A stretch of DNA of 64,000 nt, taken from the NCBI GenBank assembly GCA_010645155.1, contig CM021316.1, forward strand, positions 613,113-677,112, written 5' to 3'. The notes beneath the pieces were generated by a model. That model did no database searches. It was given only the letters and a program-made list of their open reading frames with translations, and was not told where the DNA came from. Positions 34,097 to 44,189 of the stretch are shown here, piece by piece. The DNA is from Tigriopus japonicus. Taxonomy: Eukaryota > Arthropoda > Copepoda > Harpacticoida > Harpacticidae. The stretch's first letter is position 1. The number at the start of each line of letters is the position of its first letter. The position numbers and the translations under genes are program-made.

Positions 34097-34368
34097 CAAT
34101 GGATAAATGTAATCGAACGAATTCAGCTGGGGATTCTGGGGCCAAAATGACTATGGATGGGCCAGAACTAGGTTCAGACATTTCCTAGTTTTAGTTTGCT
34201 ACGTGAGGAAAAAATTCTTATTTGAATTGATAGTCAAAATTAAGAAAAGGAGTGGGGCTTACGAATTTTGATTAAATTTTATGGAGGGTGAGTCTCGACT
34301 CCGACGCATCCCTAGCCATTTTGGCCCCAGAATCCCCAATGAATTCGTTTGATTACACTCATCCATTG
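34097..34368. mobile_element. MITE family N1, copy 2 (272 bp)
   Basis: CAATGGATAAATGTAATCGA at the left and ACACTCATCCATTG at the right; the interior matches 25150-25422. Confidence 0.85.
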
Positions 34369-34500
34369 TGTTATCTCAAAGATTGCTTCTTTGGTTGCAA
34401 GGCTGTTTTTGAAAGAAGGAAATAGAAAAACCCTAATGGAATCACAATTTCTCCAATAAGCCCTAAAATTGGTTCAAGTACCAATTTTTCCAATCCAACC

Positions 34501-34574
34501 CATGATTGACTCAATCAGTATTATGTTCGTCAGTTTGCTTGCCTTGTTTGATGCTGAAACTTGCCAGAAGTTCA
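34501..34574 (+). other. Possible signal-peptide exon of an unidentified secreted protein
   Basis: An ATG (MIDSISIMFVSLLALFDAE, hydrophobic core) runs to TTCA|GTAAGT, a strong splice donor in phase 1. This has the form of a first exon for a secreted protein. No downstream partner was identified with confidence; the exon at 38781 begins in the required phase, but it has a better local partner. Confidence 0.3.
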
Positions 34575-34599
34575 GTAAGTGATAATGCAAATGATTCTG

Positions 34600-35761
34600 C
34601 ATTACAATAAAAGAATATGACATTAAATGCGACATCTAGTGCATTTTATGAGGCAATTGCTCACACTTCCATGATACACATGTATTTGAGGATAGCGACG
34701 ATCGTGCATCAGCCTTGGACTAATTAAAGGGCCACAGTTGTTAATTGAGGGACTGCAAATGGAACTAATGGTGTTTTCAGCTGAATTTTGGCTTAGATCT
34801 TACCTGGAATTCTTTTTCTTCCTATCCTTAATAAACATTTAAGGCTCATTATTTTGTCCAAAACTAGTGTATGAACATTGCTATCCTCAAATGCATACAA
34901 ATCATGGGAAATTTGAGCTTTTGGCATATTAAAACCACTTGTTGTCGCACTTTATGACCATATTTTTTGTAATGCACTAGCCCAAACAAGTGGAATATCG
35001 CGGTCCTTGTTGGACACCGCCAAACCAGAGACAGCTTGACTTGGCCCCCCCTTTTTTTTTAAACGATATTCCTTCAATAGGATACTAGATTTACTAGAAA
35101 TTGAAACGAGTTATGGAGCAAAAGTGCTTTTTTGTTTCAGTTTCACTAATACCTACCAAAACCAAAAGCAGACCTGCATTTTAAAGACTGAAATTTCACA
35201 CCAGAGTTGAATATTTCTTGGTTCAGAAACCTTTTCACCTCATTTTTCCCATTTTTCAATTTGCAATCTTTGTTAAGAATTTTGTGGTCAGCTACTTTTG
35301 ATCTCAAAAAATCCTTCTTTTGACAAAAAAAGGTTTTGGTCAGAAGCCCTTTTAAATCCAAATTTTTTACTGAAACACTGATATATCCATTCTAAGTTTA
35401 AAAAGTTGTTTTTCTGTACTTCGTATTTTATTTCCATCACCAATTCAATATTTTTTTGAGACAAGTACTGCCTTGTGGCCCTTCTCAAGTTGTTGGTAGA
35501 CAAAGCCTGCAAACAGAAATTTGGTTACCTGTAGTGTAGGACCAACTTAAAAAAAGAAAAATTGGAAGAGTTGTGATCCTTATTTTCAAGTTAGGGAACG
35601 CAGGCAAATTTGTCTGTCAAAATCAGCCGTCTTTAAAGTCCAAAATTGGATGTTTTTCCAAAAAGTGCTAGAATAGTGCTAAAATGCTATGCCAAAATGT
35701 TCGATTCTAGAGCTCTTCAAATAATGCTAGAAAGATGCTAAAAAATCGAGCAATGCAGACT
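34600..35761. other. No gene recognised
   Basis: AT-rich. Around 35145-35190 ACCAAAAGCAGACCTGCA resembles blocks at 46358-46420 and 54318-54381, a possible low-copy diverged repeat. Nothing coding. Confidence 0.35.
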
Positions 35762-36207
35762 CAGTACTCAGAGAAGGTATGAAAGGTATCTGATACTGTA
35801 TGTTTTCAAGAGCATTCATGGGCTCTGTCCTAACCCAGGATTTGAGATCAGTTGTAGCGATCGTAGAGGTTTTATGTGCGTTCTGAGAGCACCTCCAAAT
35901 CCAAGGGAATCGAGGCCAGTTCGATCAATGAAGTCATCCTTTCTTCTTTATCGGGCTCCTTCATTGTTCAATTTGTTCCCATTAGTCTTTGTCGGGCATA
36001 TGTAGGAGCTGATCCTCTAACAGCATTTAAGGCAGGATTGGACAAATTCTTAAATACTATTCATGACCAACCCACTATACAAGGGTTGTATAGATCTGCC
36101 AACACTAATTCGTTTGTAAATCAAATTTGTTATGAACGTTAATTATATAAACTATTTTAACGATTAACTCTCTTTACAGGGAATCCTATTCCTTGTAGCG
36201 GTATTGA
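35762..36207 (+). mobile_element. LINE family L1, 3' end copy
   Basis: Matches the C-terminal coding end of the LINE at 21059-22177 in the opposite orientation (GGAGCTGATCCTCTAACAGC, CTATACAAGGGTTGTA) and includes the 3' tail GGAATCCTATTCCTTG. The frame is broken by small changes. 5'-truncated. Confidence 0.85.
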
Positions 36208-36455
36208 AAGGCAAGCCTGGGATCGAACCGGGGCTTGCCTAGTTTTTGGCACTGAAAGACAGTGCAATGCTAAATTTTGACTCGGAAGAGTTGAGTTTGG
36301 AAGGTTGTGTGTTGCATTTGAAAGACGGTTCAACTGCTAAATTTTGACTCCGAAGACTTGAGTTTTGAGGGTGGCGGTCGGCCGGGAATCGAACCCCAGC
36401 CATCCGCACGACAAACCGACGCAGTACGCACTACGCCATGCCTCACCCCTCTATC
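36208..36455 (-). mobile_element. tRNA-derived SINE (family S2, minus strand)
   Basis: Read on the minus strand, GAGGCATGGCGTAGTGCG holds an A-box-like stretch and GGTTCGATTCC (36385-36395) is a B box. The body has a tandem duplication of about 63 bp (GCTAAATTTTGACTC twice) and at 36210-36240 a second B-box-like GGTTCGATCCC inside a hairpin. No intact cloverleaf, so a SINE, not a tRNA gene. Confidence 0.65.
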
Positions 36456-37239
36456 CCTGTATGTTTAATCATAGATAAATAAAATAGAGATATCTCAATT
36501 TTGACGTCGACAAAACCGCCCTCTATGAGGGATTACCTAACAACATTGGTAAAAATGATTGTTTCATAAGGAACGTCATAGAGTGCGCCACCGTGTTTGT
36601 AACGCAAATATCCTTTTTGAAGTTCGATTCTCAGAGTCAATTCAGAAAATACAGCCTACGTCATCTAGAGGTCACGGATCTCCGCACTGTCACGGCGGTC
36701 TGCCTGCTTAGCTAGAATTGAGAAGTCTGGGGGTAGTTTGTGGTTTAATGAATCGAATTTATTATTCTTAAACTTTTGAAACTTAATCTGTTCTATTCTG
36801 ATTTCTCCAATTGCAAAAATAGTTAGCTCTTTGTGAGGTTCACAATTTACGTTTTTTTTTGTTGAAGGTGAGAGTTAAAAAAAGAATGCACAAACGCACG
36901 TGATGCGCAAACGATATACTGTACTAATTTGAATCGTTAAAATGCACTTCACGCTAGAGTTAGGCAATAAATTCGAAAGGTCTTGTCAATCTACTTCCAA
37001 AAGAGGACATGAAGTCGTCATCCACGCTCTAAAATAATTACTCAGTTGTATCCAAATCCATCAAACTCTGGAAAAACCATTTTGCAAAAAATGGCCGAAA
37101 TGTTTTTGAATGTACTCCTTTGAATGACATTCAATATTCTAACCTTTATTTTGTGTGGAAAGTTGTTTACTCCAATATTGGGGCCCTCAAGGCTGTCGTA
37201 GTATTTGAATGGGATGAGAAAAATCTCCATGAAGGCTGG
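36456..37239. other. No gene recognised
   Basis: Spacer between a SINE and the 22-bp minisatellite. Nothing recognisable. Confidence 0.4.
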
Positions 37240-37567
37240 CCCAAAGAGGCTTGGCAAAAGTCCCAAAGTGGCTTGGCAAAAGTCCCAAAGAGGCTTGATG
37301 AGAGTCCCAAAGAGGCTTCGCAAGAGTCCCAAAGAGGCTTAGCAAGGATCCCAAAGAGGCTTGGCAAGAGTCCCAAAGTGGCTTGGCAAGAGTCCCAAAG
37401 AGGCTTGTTGAGAGTCCCTAAGAGGCTTGGCAAGAGTCCCAAAGAGGCTTGGCAAGAGTCCCAAAGAGGCTTGGCAAGAGTCCCAAAGAGGGTTGGCAAG
37501 AGCCCTAAAGAGGCTTAGCAAGGATCCCAAAGTGGCTTGGCAAGAGTACCAAAGAGGCTTGCCAAGA
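37240..37567. repeat. 22-bp tandem minisatellite, about 15 units
   Basis: Unit CCCAAAGAGGCTTGGCAAGA plus GT, repeated with small changes from 37240. Because 22 is not a multiple of 3 and the unit holds no stop in most frames, several frames on both strands are open across the array, giving a 22-residue protein period. These frames have no start context or partner exon, so I treat them as by-products. Confidence 0.93.
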
Positions 37568-38555
37568 TAGTGAAGACCAAAGAGACTCATATTGAATGAA
37601 CTTTTGAGCACTTGATGCTTGTAATTGGGAAGCATAGTTTACGAAACATAAACCATATTGATTAAAATGGTTTAAACTACAGCCGTTTTCTTAATCCCTT
37701 GAACTTATTAATAATCCAGTAAAACTCCCCTATAACTTTAACAACAAAGTACGCACTTCTTGTCCACCAAAAACACGTTTTTTGGTAAAATGTCACATAC
37801 AAAACCCTCACAAATGAATAGGTCACAGTAAAAAGATCACGAGGAAAAAAGTCACAGTAAAAAGGTCACAGGGTAAAAAGGTCACAAAGCAAAACCGTCA
37901 CGCTAAAAAGATACCTTTTTCCTGTGTATTTGTATGTTCCACTTGGAATATCTTAGAAGCTCAAGGGCATATCTAAAAAGAAAGGTGTAATTTTGACTCG
38001 AGAGGGGTTTTTTGACTGTGGTCCAATGGATCCATGTTGGGTTCGGACCATTGTTCAAATATCTGTTGCGACTTACATTACTAGATTTCTATTGGCTTAA
38101 TTAGAAAGTTTCCTGAGAGCGAAATCCAATAATTCTATATGCTTGCCCAAAACCTAGAAATATTAGTTATTAATTAACAGTTAAAAAGTAATTGTTCCAA
38201 ATTTCTTCACTGCGTCTCTACAAGAACTCTTATTGAGAAAAAAATAACGATGAGCAGAACCCTTTTAACATTTTTCCCCCTTTTCACTTGGATTGACTCA
38301 GTTTTCGAGTACTCAATCAATTCGATCTCAACCAAAGAAACTTGTTTGATCCCGTTCAAATATGCAAAAAATGACTAACACCTTTCTGAGTCCGAAACAA
38401 TTACTCAATCCAACCCGAATCAGAATTTTTCACTAACATTGTTTGACCTAAATTTCACCTCCAACTCAAACCCTATGTTTAGCTAAGCCCCTCCTAAACA
38501 GCAATTTTTTGCCAAAATTGATCTCCTTTTCACCACCAAAGAACATTCGACAACC
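37568..38555. other. No gene recognised upstream of the PAN-like gene
   Basis: Contains short direct repeats AAAAGGTCACAG / AAAAAGATCACG at about 37835-37920. No TATA box is obvious near 38556. Confidence 0.4.
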
Positions 38556-40257
38556 ATGTTGCCAAGATTGCAATTAGTGTTTTTACCTCTCCATTTCACT
38601 CATGTTGCTTCTTTTGCCAACTATGAATTCTCGTACACTCCCCCATTATTTGGATTGCAAATGGAGGCCCATTTTCTTGTGGATGAAAATGTATTCACAA
38701 TAGATGGCTTTGGAGGTAATTTGAATTTTGTCAATTTTGTACTAGATTGATCCTAACCTTTAAAGATTTTGTCATTTTAGACTCATTGGTGAAATGTGCC
38801 GTGCTTTGTGGAGAAGATTGTCATGCATTTGAAGTCAAGAACAATATTTGTCGTCTCTTCAAGAGATTCGTCGTCGTGCAATCCACTGACAAGGACCAAA
38901 CTGTTGAAGTTTGGCAAAAACGACAATTGAATCTTCCATTTGTTGGTAACATTCACACAGGTCCAGATTTGCTAGTATTTCGACATGACATATCTGACGG
39001 ACATTTTTGGCCTCAAAATGTCATAAGTAAAAACAAGCATGACACATCGGCTCTTCAATATTCTATTCTGGACGAAATCGAAAATTTTAGAAGAAATGAC
39101 CGGGCCCTTCATTTTAAACTTTGTTATCCTGGTTAGTATTCACTCAAATTTAATTTATTCAGAAGATGGGAGACACAGCTGTAAAATGAACAACAGTTAG
39201 GGAAGAAAAGTTGGTCTTTTTTAAGGATGAGTTTATTGAAATCTGCAAAACCAATTTAGGGCTATACTGCTCAGGAACCAGTGCTTTTATCATAGTTTCA
39301 AGTCCTTTAAAGACAAAATAAAATTAGTTTAGGGCACTTTGTGTGCTATAGACTAAAGGATCCTGAAGCCTTATTTGTGCCTCATTAGATCGCTGAAAGT
39401 CGGGTGCGTCTGTTTCGCGCTCAAAAAATTTATAACCAAGGCCCTCTTGATCCACAAAAGGTTCCAAGTTGTGGACTGATCACCATGTTATTCGAATATG
39501 GCATTTTGCAACTTTTGGTTGTTCCCAATCAGGAAAAAGAAGTGGAAAAGAACAACATCCAGGACCAGGAAGGCGCCCTCCAGGAAACTCTTGTAGGAGT
39601 CATCAAAAACATCCTTAAAGATTCCTTTGCTACCTGTTTTAAGGAGTGGTTGTACCTTTGGGAATAAGTTAAATCTCAAGACTCTGATCATGTAGAGAAA
39701 TAGCTTTTAACATTTGTTTAGATACATCTTCCGTTTCTTATGTTATTTAGCCATTTGCATTTTTGGTACGCCCCTCGTTCCTTGTGACCATTTACCTTGA
39801 CTTTTCATGTGCCTTTTATTGTGAATCATTTACATGTGACATATCTGCCTCACCCTGTGAAGTCGTGACCAGAAGTGATTCTAAAATTAACAGCATGTCA
39901 AGATTGAGCAAGGATACCTTCAATTGGTGATAGGTCTCCCTGGATAGAGTCACTTTTCATCTTTCAGATTTGAGTAACCACTCATGTTACCGCTGGAGCC
40001 AAACGGACAATCCTTTTGGGGTGGTTGGTGAAAAAAGTGAAGTTGGATTTCATTATAAGGAAAGTTCGCTAACCAGACCTTGGTATTTCCTGGGTTTATC
40101 AGGCAATTCTAATTGTTCCTTGCTCAACGGACACAAAGATGTCGACTTATTTTGGCTTGCAATAGGAAACTATTGCCCCTATATGTTCAGAAAAGTAATT
40201 CCAGGACCCAACTACACGGTGGTAACTTTGGTAGAACTGTACCTTGAATTGTCTTGA
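38556..40257 (+). CDS. Secreted PAN-like protein, 266 aa, function unknown
   Basis: Three exons, 38556-38715, 38781-39131 and 39968-40257, with donors GAG|GTAATT and CTG|GTTAGT, acceptors TTTTAG and TTTCAG; the phases close to 267 codons including stop. Residues 1-21 are a signal peptide (MLPRLQLVFLPLHF...ASFA). A PAN-like segment follows (SLVKCAVLCGEDCHAFEVKN, then NICRLFKRF, with paired cysteines). The rest includes HDISDGHFWPQN, ILDEIENFRRND and RPWYFLGLSGNSNCSLLNG, ending TLVELYLELS, which suggests a beta-rich extracellular domain I cannot name. No membrane segment follows, so it is probably secreted. Intron 2 carries a mariner relic. It may belong with the PAN/lectin receptor exons 10 kb upstream. 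Confidence 0.7.
39398..39700 (+). pseudogene. Mariner-like transposase relic inside intron
   Basis: Two frames give the C-terminal part of a mariner-type transposase: FCNFWLFPIRKKKW, equivalent to the conserved CDFWLFP block with its third Asp, then FATCFKEWLYLWE, equivalent to the C-terminal CF-W-W segment. The frames are offset, so at least one frameshift exists, plus a stop. Located in the second intron of the PAN-like gene, so transcribed but spliced out. Confidence 0.6.
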
Positions 40258-40458
40258 GAGTGCCAATGAACAAATTTACGCTGTATTTCTTATATTTTCT
40301 GTGCTTTTCTTTACTTCTCTAGAGTTTTCCAACTTTTTTCAGCTAAAAATTAAACGTGACATTGGATTGTGTTTGTTAAAGTCGGTGGTTTGAATTTCGT
40401 CCGTCCAACAGAGTTAGCCATTATATCATTCATTTTGCTTTGAAGGGTTGTATTACAG

Positions 40459-40704
40459 CAGGGGTCGGCAACCGGTGGGCCGCGGCCCATATGTTGGCCC
40501 AAGGATGGTCTTTGGTGGGCCCAGATACTTTGAGGAAAGAACAAAATAGTGGGCCCGTGAGACATCCATAGCTAACTTGTGGACTCAAAGTGCTTTGATC
40601 GATAATTCGTGGGCCCCTGAATCTACCAACGTCTGTTTGGTGGCCCCCTGACAACATGGAATCAAATTTGCTGGCCTTGACTCAAAAGTGGTTGCCAACC
40701 CCTA
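40459..40704 (+). mobile_element. hAT-like MITE family H5 (246 bp)
   Basis: Starts CAGGGGTCGGCAACC and ends GGTTGCCAACCCCTA, flanked by a perfect 8-bp target-site duplication TATTACAG at 40451-40458 and 40705-40712. These ends resemble those of widespread hAT-Charlie-type elements. A partial copy is at 1303-1377. Confidence 0.9.
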
Positions 40705-40798
40705 TATTACAGCATGACACATTTATCTTTGTCTTTTAATGACCATCACAAAATCATTTATTTTTGTCTTACTCAAATAAAGAATCTTTACTAATTAC

Positions 40799-40895
40799 TA
40801 GGGACGGGCAAAAAGTGCAAATCAAAAGGAGCTTTTGATTTCCAAAAGTTGCACAAAAAATCAGCCCAAAATCGTAAAATAAAATGCAGAGAAAA
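40799..40895 (-). mobile_element. hAT-like MITE family H2, end fragment
   Basis: TAGGGACGGGCAAAAAGTGC followed by AAATCAAAAGGAGCTTTTGA matches the inverted right end of the copy at 10433-10883. The other end is missing. Confidence 0.8.
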
Positions 40896-41304
40896 GATGA
40901 TTTTTCTAAGATCATCGCTCAGATGATTTATTTGATTATTTCGCAATTACTTTTTAACTATGCTGGTGATTTTGAAATTGTAAATATGAAAAAAATCCAT
41001 CAAAAATTGCAATAATCATGATAGTGTTAAGGCTTCTACACTTATGCCGCCGGCCTTGTTCATATTTACTATTAATCTATTCTGATATCCAGGAGATATA
41101 AAACTTCAAATGAAAGTACTGTATAAAGAAAAACTCTAACATAACAGGGTTTGATATTTTCTTTTTTTTACATCAACAAGTCATTAGTTAATTTATCAAT
41201 CAGGAGGCTGGCAATTATGGAGCCAACAAGTCTTACTTTCATTGCCCATGAAGTGGGCCGTGGATTTCAACTTCAATGAAATTAATAATTTCATTTTTTA
41301 GTTA

Positions 41305-41340
41305 TTTTTGCAGGGAATCACATTCCTTGCAGCGGTAGTA
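41305..41340 (+). mobile_element. LINE family L1, tail fragment
   Basis: GGAATCACATTCCTTGCAGC followed by GGTAGTAG matches the L1 3' tail near 21000-21020 and 36180-36207. Confidence 0.5.
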
Positions 41341-41345
41341 GAAAA

Positions 41346-42227
41346 TCCGCTACCAAACAAAAAAAACTTACGTACACTGTAGAAAACGCTTCTTTGATTG
41401 AACAAACGAAACGGTGAAAAAGTCTGAATATTTTTTAATGATTTTGAACGACATTTGCAATTTGTTTTAGGAAATAGGTCTGAATTTCACTTTAATCAGA
41501 AGAGGAATCAACTTTAAATGATTCCTTCACCCTAACAGACGCTTGGTCATACAGGTCGGATACGTTATTTTGACCAAAGAAACCAAGTAAAATAAAAAAA
41601 ATGCACATTTCTTGAGCTTTCATCAAACATCATTCGAAACGAAAAACTCATTATTGTGTACTTCAAGAGCTTTGAATGAACCGTGAACAAAATGGCGCTG
41701 ATTTTGGGTAACAAGCTGACATTTGGATCACGGTTATTTGGATTGATTTTCAGAACTTGGAACCTAGTTAATGGGAAGACCGTTTTTCTATGCCAAAAAT
41801 GAGAAAGTTGTTACTCAAATACGAAAATATAAATACATACTCTCAAAAAGTAGACTTTCAAATTTTGAAAAGTAGCGAGTACTTTTTAAGTGTTTCGATC
41901 ATAAGTTACAATTTCAATATTTTCACAATTGTTTTAGTGAAATAGAAAAAAAACCCTGTACTCTCGTTCCAATTGCCCACCAAATTTGATTAGTTTCATG
42001 AAGGATTCATCGAGTCTCCTTTTTCAGACTTTTTGATATAAATACGAAGTAATAATACCATGGAGGTACTAGTGATTGGGTCCAGACAACGATATTTGGA
42101 GAAACCCAAAACTTTTAAGTATCTACAGTAAAGAAGCTTTTATGAGGTTTTTTAATTTAGAGCACTTTTCATTTACAACAATGGTTCGAGAATTGTATTG
42201 GAATCATCAGATCTTATTGTAAGAAAC
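41346..42227. other. No gene recognised
   Basis: AT-rich spacer with no exon chain or paired repeat. Confidence 0.4.
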
Positions 42228-42501
42228 CAATGGATGAGTGTAATCGAACGAATTCGGCTGTGAATTCTGGGGCCAAAATGACTAGGGATGGGTCAGAACT
42301 AGGTTCTGACATTTCATAGTTTTAGTTTGCTACGTGAGGAACAAATTTTTATTTGAATTGATTGTCAATATGAAGAAAACGAGTTGGGCTCACGAATTGT
42401 GATTAAATTTTATGGAGGGTGAGTCTCGACTCCGACGCATCCCTAGCCATTTTGGCCCCATAATCCCCAACTAAATTCGTTCGATTACACTTATCCATTG
42501 G
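42228..42501. mobile_element. MITE family N1, copy 3 (274 bp)
   Basis: CAATGGATGAGTGTAATCGA at the left, CACTTATCCATTG at the right; the interior matches the copies at 25150 and 34097. Confidence 0.85.
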
Positions 42502-42744
42502 GTTGGGGGGCCATTACTACATTTTAAGCTTTATATTTGAGATTTTGCTGATTTTCTCTCTTTTTGAAAGAGCTGTAACTTGAGGCCATGCTGAAAAAAT
42601 ACGAGCTTTTCAGCAGCATATGTCATTTGCGGGTCATTTGGATACACTTGTGTTAGAAATGTCAGGCACTCAAGGGTATCGTATTCCTCTCCTACTTTCA
42701 TGCAAACTCCAATTTATCTCTGCCAATCCGCAGTAAAATACAGG

Positions 42745-42750
42745 TTTATT
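42745..42750 (-). terminator. Poly(A) signal AATAAA (minus strand)
   Basis: AATAAA on the minus strand about 90 nt after the stop of the four-transmembrane gene. Confidence 0.6.
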
Positions 42751-42838
42751 TAAAATACAACGGTATGGTACATATGTTTGTCGTCTTTTCTTTCTGTCTA
42801 CGTACAGGATGCGTAACGTGTATCTAGTAGGTAGACCT

Positions 42839-44189
42839 CTATAAGTTCTCTTCTTCGTTCTCCTCGTCCTCATCTTCCCCGATTTCTTTTCTAAGCTGAA
42901 GGACTTTAAGAACGAACAATACAACAGCAATAATTGCAATAATAAGGGTGAGTATGACCCCAATGACTGAGCTGCCCAACAAGGTTTTATCACAATACAG
43001 CCCACCCAGGGCCTTCAAAGGGTCTGTGTCTGCCCGGAGGTTTGTGGCCACAAAAAACGTCATGGCCACTGAAGAAGCAAAGATAACGCTGCCACAAGCG
43101 CATTGGATCTGCGCCAGGAAGGTTGTGAAGAAGTTGTCATATCTTTGGAGGAGGAACCGTTTTATAAACGTGAGGATGAGTAACACTAGACCAGCCACGC
43201 CCAGAGCTGAAATCAAAGGGAGAAAGAACAGGCGCATTAATTCAGTGCGGCGAAATCACGCAACCTCGAAAAAACAGAATCACGCGCCCAAAAAACTGGT
43301 TCTGCTCAGTTCACATTCCTTGGGGAAAATGATAAGGATAAGATTTGAGTTAAAACAGGGTTGGTTCAACAGAATTTAAATTCATGAAGGGGTTTGCATT
43401 TTCTCGTTGAATTTGCAGCGTTGATTTGTGGATTTTTTAAAGTCATTTTTGCGCTTGTTTCTACATCACAAGAACATTTTTGTATTTCTATTCCTTTACA
43501 CTTGTGAATTTCAATGTTTCTCCTTGCCATGCCATTTTGTTAGGGCTTTGAGTCGAAAATATTGCGTCAAAATTCAAATAACAGCGAATCTTTCACCCAT
43601 TATTTATTGAAATTTGGTAGCGTTTGATATGCAACCTCAAGGAACATGCTGATTTTTTTGTTTCAATAACTCCACTGGTCCCTCCATGGATATTTCTGTT
43701 TGTCCAGTGTATAGGTAAAACCAACCCTGGATTTAAGACATCAACAAAAGTGTGGAATGTGTGGAATTGAGTTCACTCAGTTCTAAAACAAAAGCCTTTG
43801 TTTGATCATGGGATACATTTTCTCCCCATTTTCAGAGAAGCAATATGTCAGTTGTCACCAGAGCACATCCATTAACTGAATGGTACGTGATCCTGGTTTG
43901 GATGAGATAGAGGGTAATAGATCTGGAACGTGGCTTATCCGTCCCTTGAAGACTCTTTAATGGTAAGGTCACAAAAAGGTGGTATCCTACCTAGAACACT
44001 CTGAGGGAGTTTGGGCTCCGCTGGACATTTGAACAAGGTGGCACCAGAAATTGAGATCAATGTGGCGAAGACGCCCGCTTCGACTAGAAAGTAGAACCCG
44101 TAGATGGCCTTAAACGCCCGGATCGGGTCGTTCTTGGCCGTGATTTCGAGGACGGTGATCTCGGCCTCCACCACGGCAGCCTCGGCCAT
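42839..44189 (-). CDS. Four-transmembrane protein, 188 aa, function unknown
   Basis: Two exons on the minus strand, 43991-44189 and 42839-43206, joined CTAG|GTAGGA to TTTCAG|CTCTGG; the phases close to 189 codons including stop. Start at ATGGCC (44187-44189). Hydrophobic segments: IYGFYFLVEAGVFATLISI, LGVAGLVLLILTF, GSVIFASSVAMTFFVA and SSVIGVILTLIIAIIAVVLF. The N-terminus is acidic and short, and the last 17 residues are almost all Glu, Asp and Asn (EIGEDEDEENEEENL). Short loops carry single cysteines, including LFKCPAEP after helix 1 and GLYCDK before helix 4. The tetraspan layout resembles small membrane-organising proteins, but I recognise no named family and the tetraspanin CCG motif is absent. 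A poly(A) signal follows. Confidence 0.75.

Noticed and set aside
37042..37635. Long open frames on both strands across the 22-bp array
   Set aside because: They arise because the repeat unit has no stops; no start context, domain or splice partner supports a protein.
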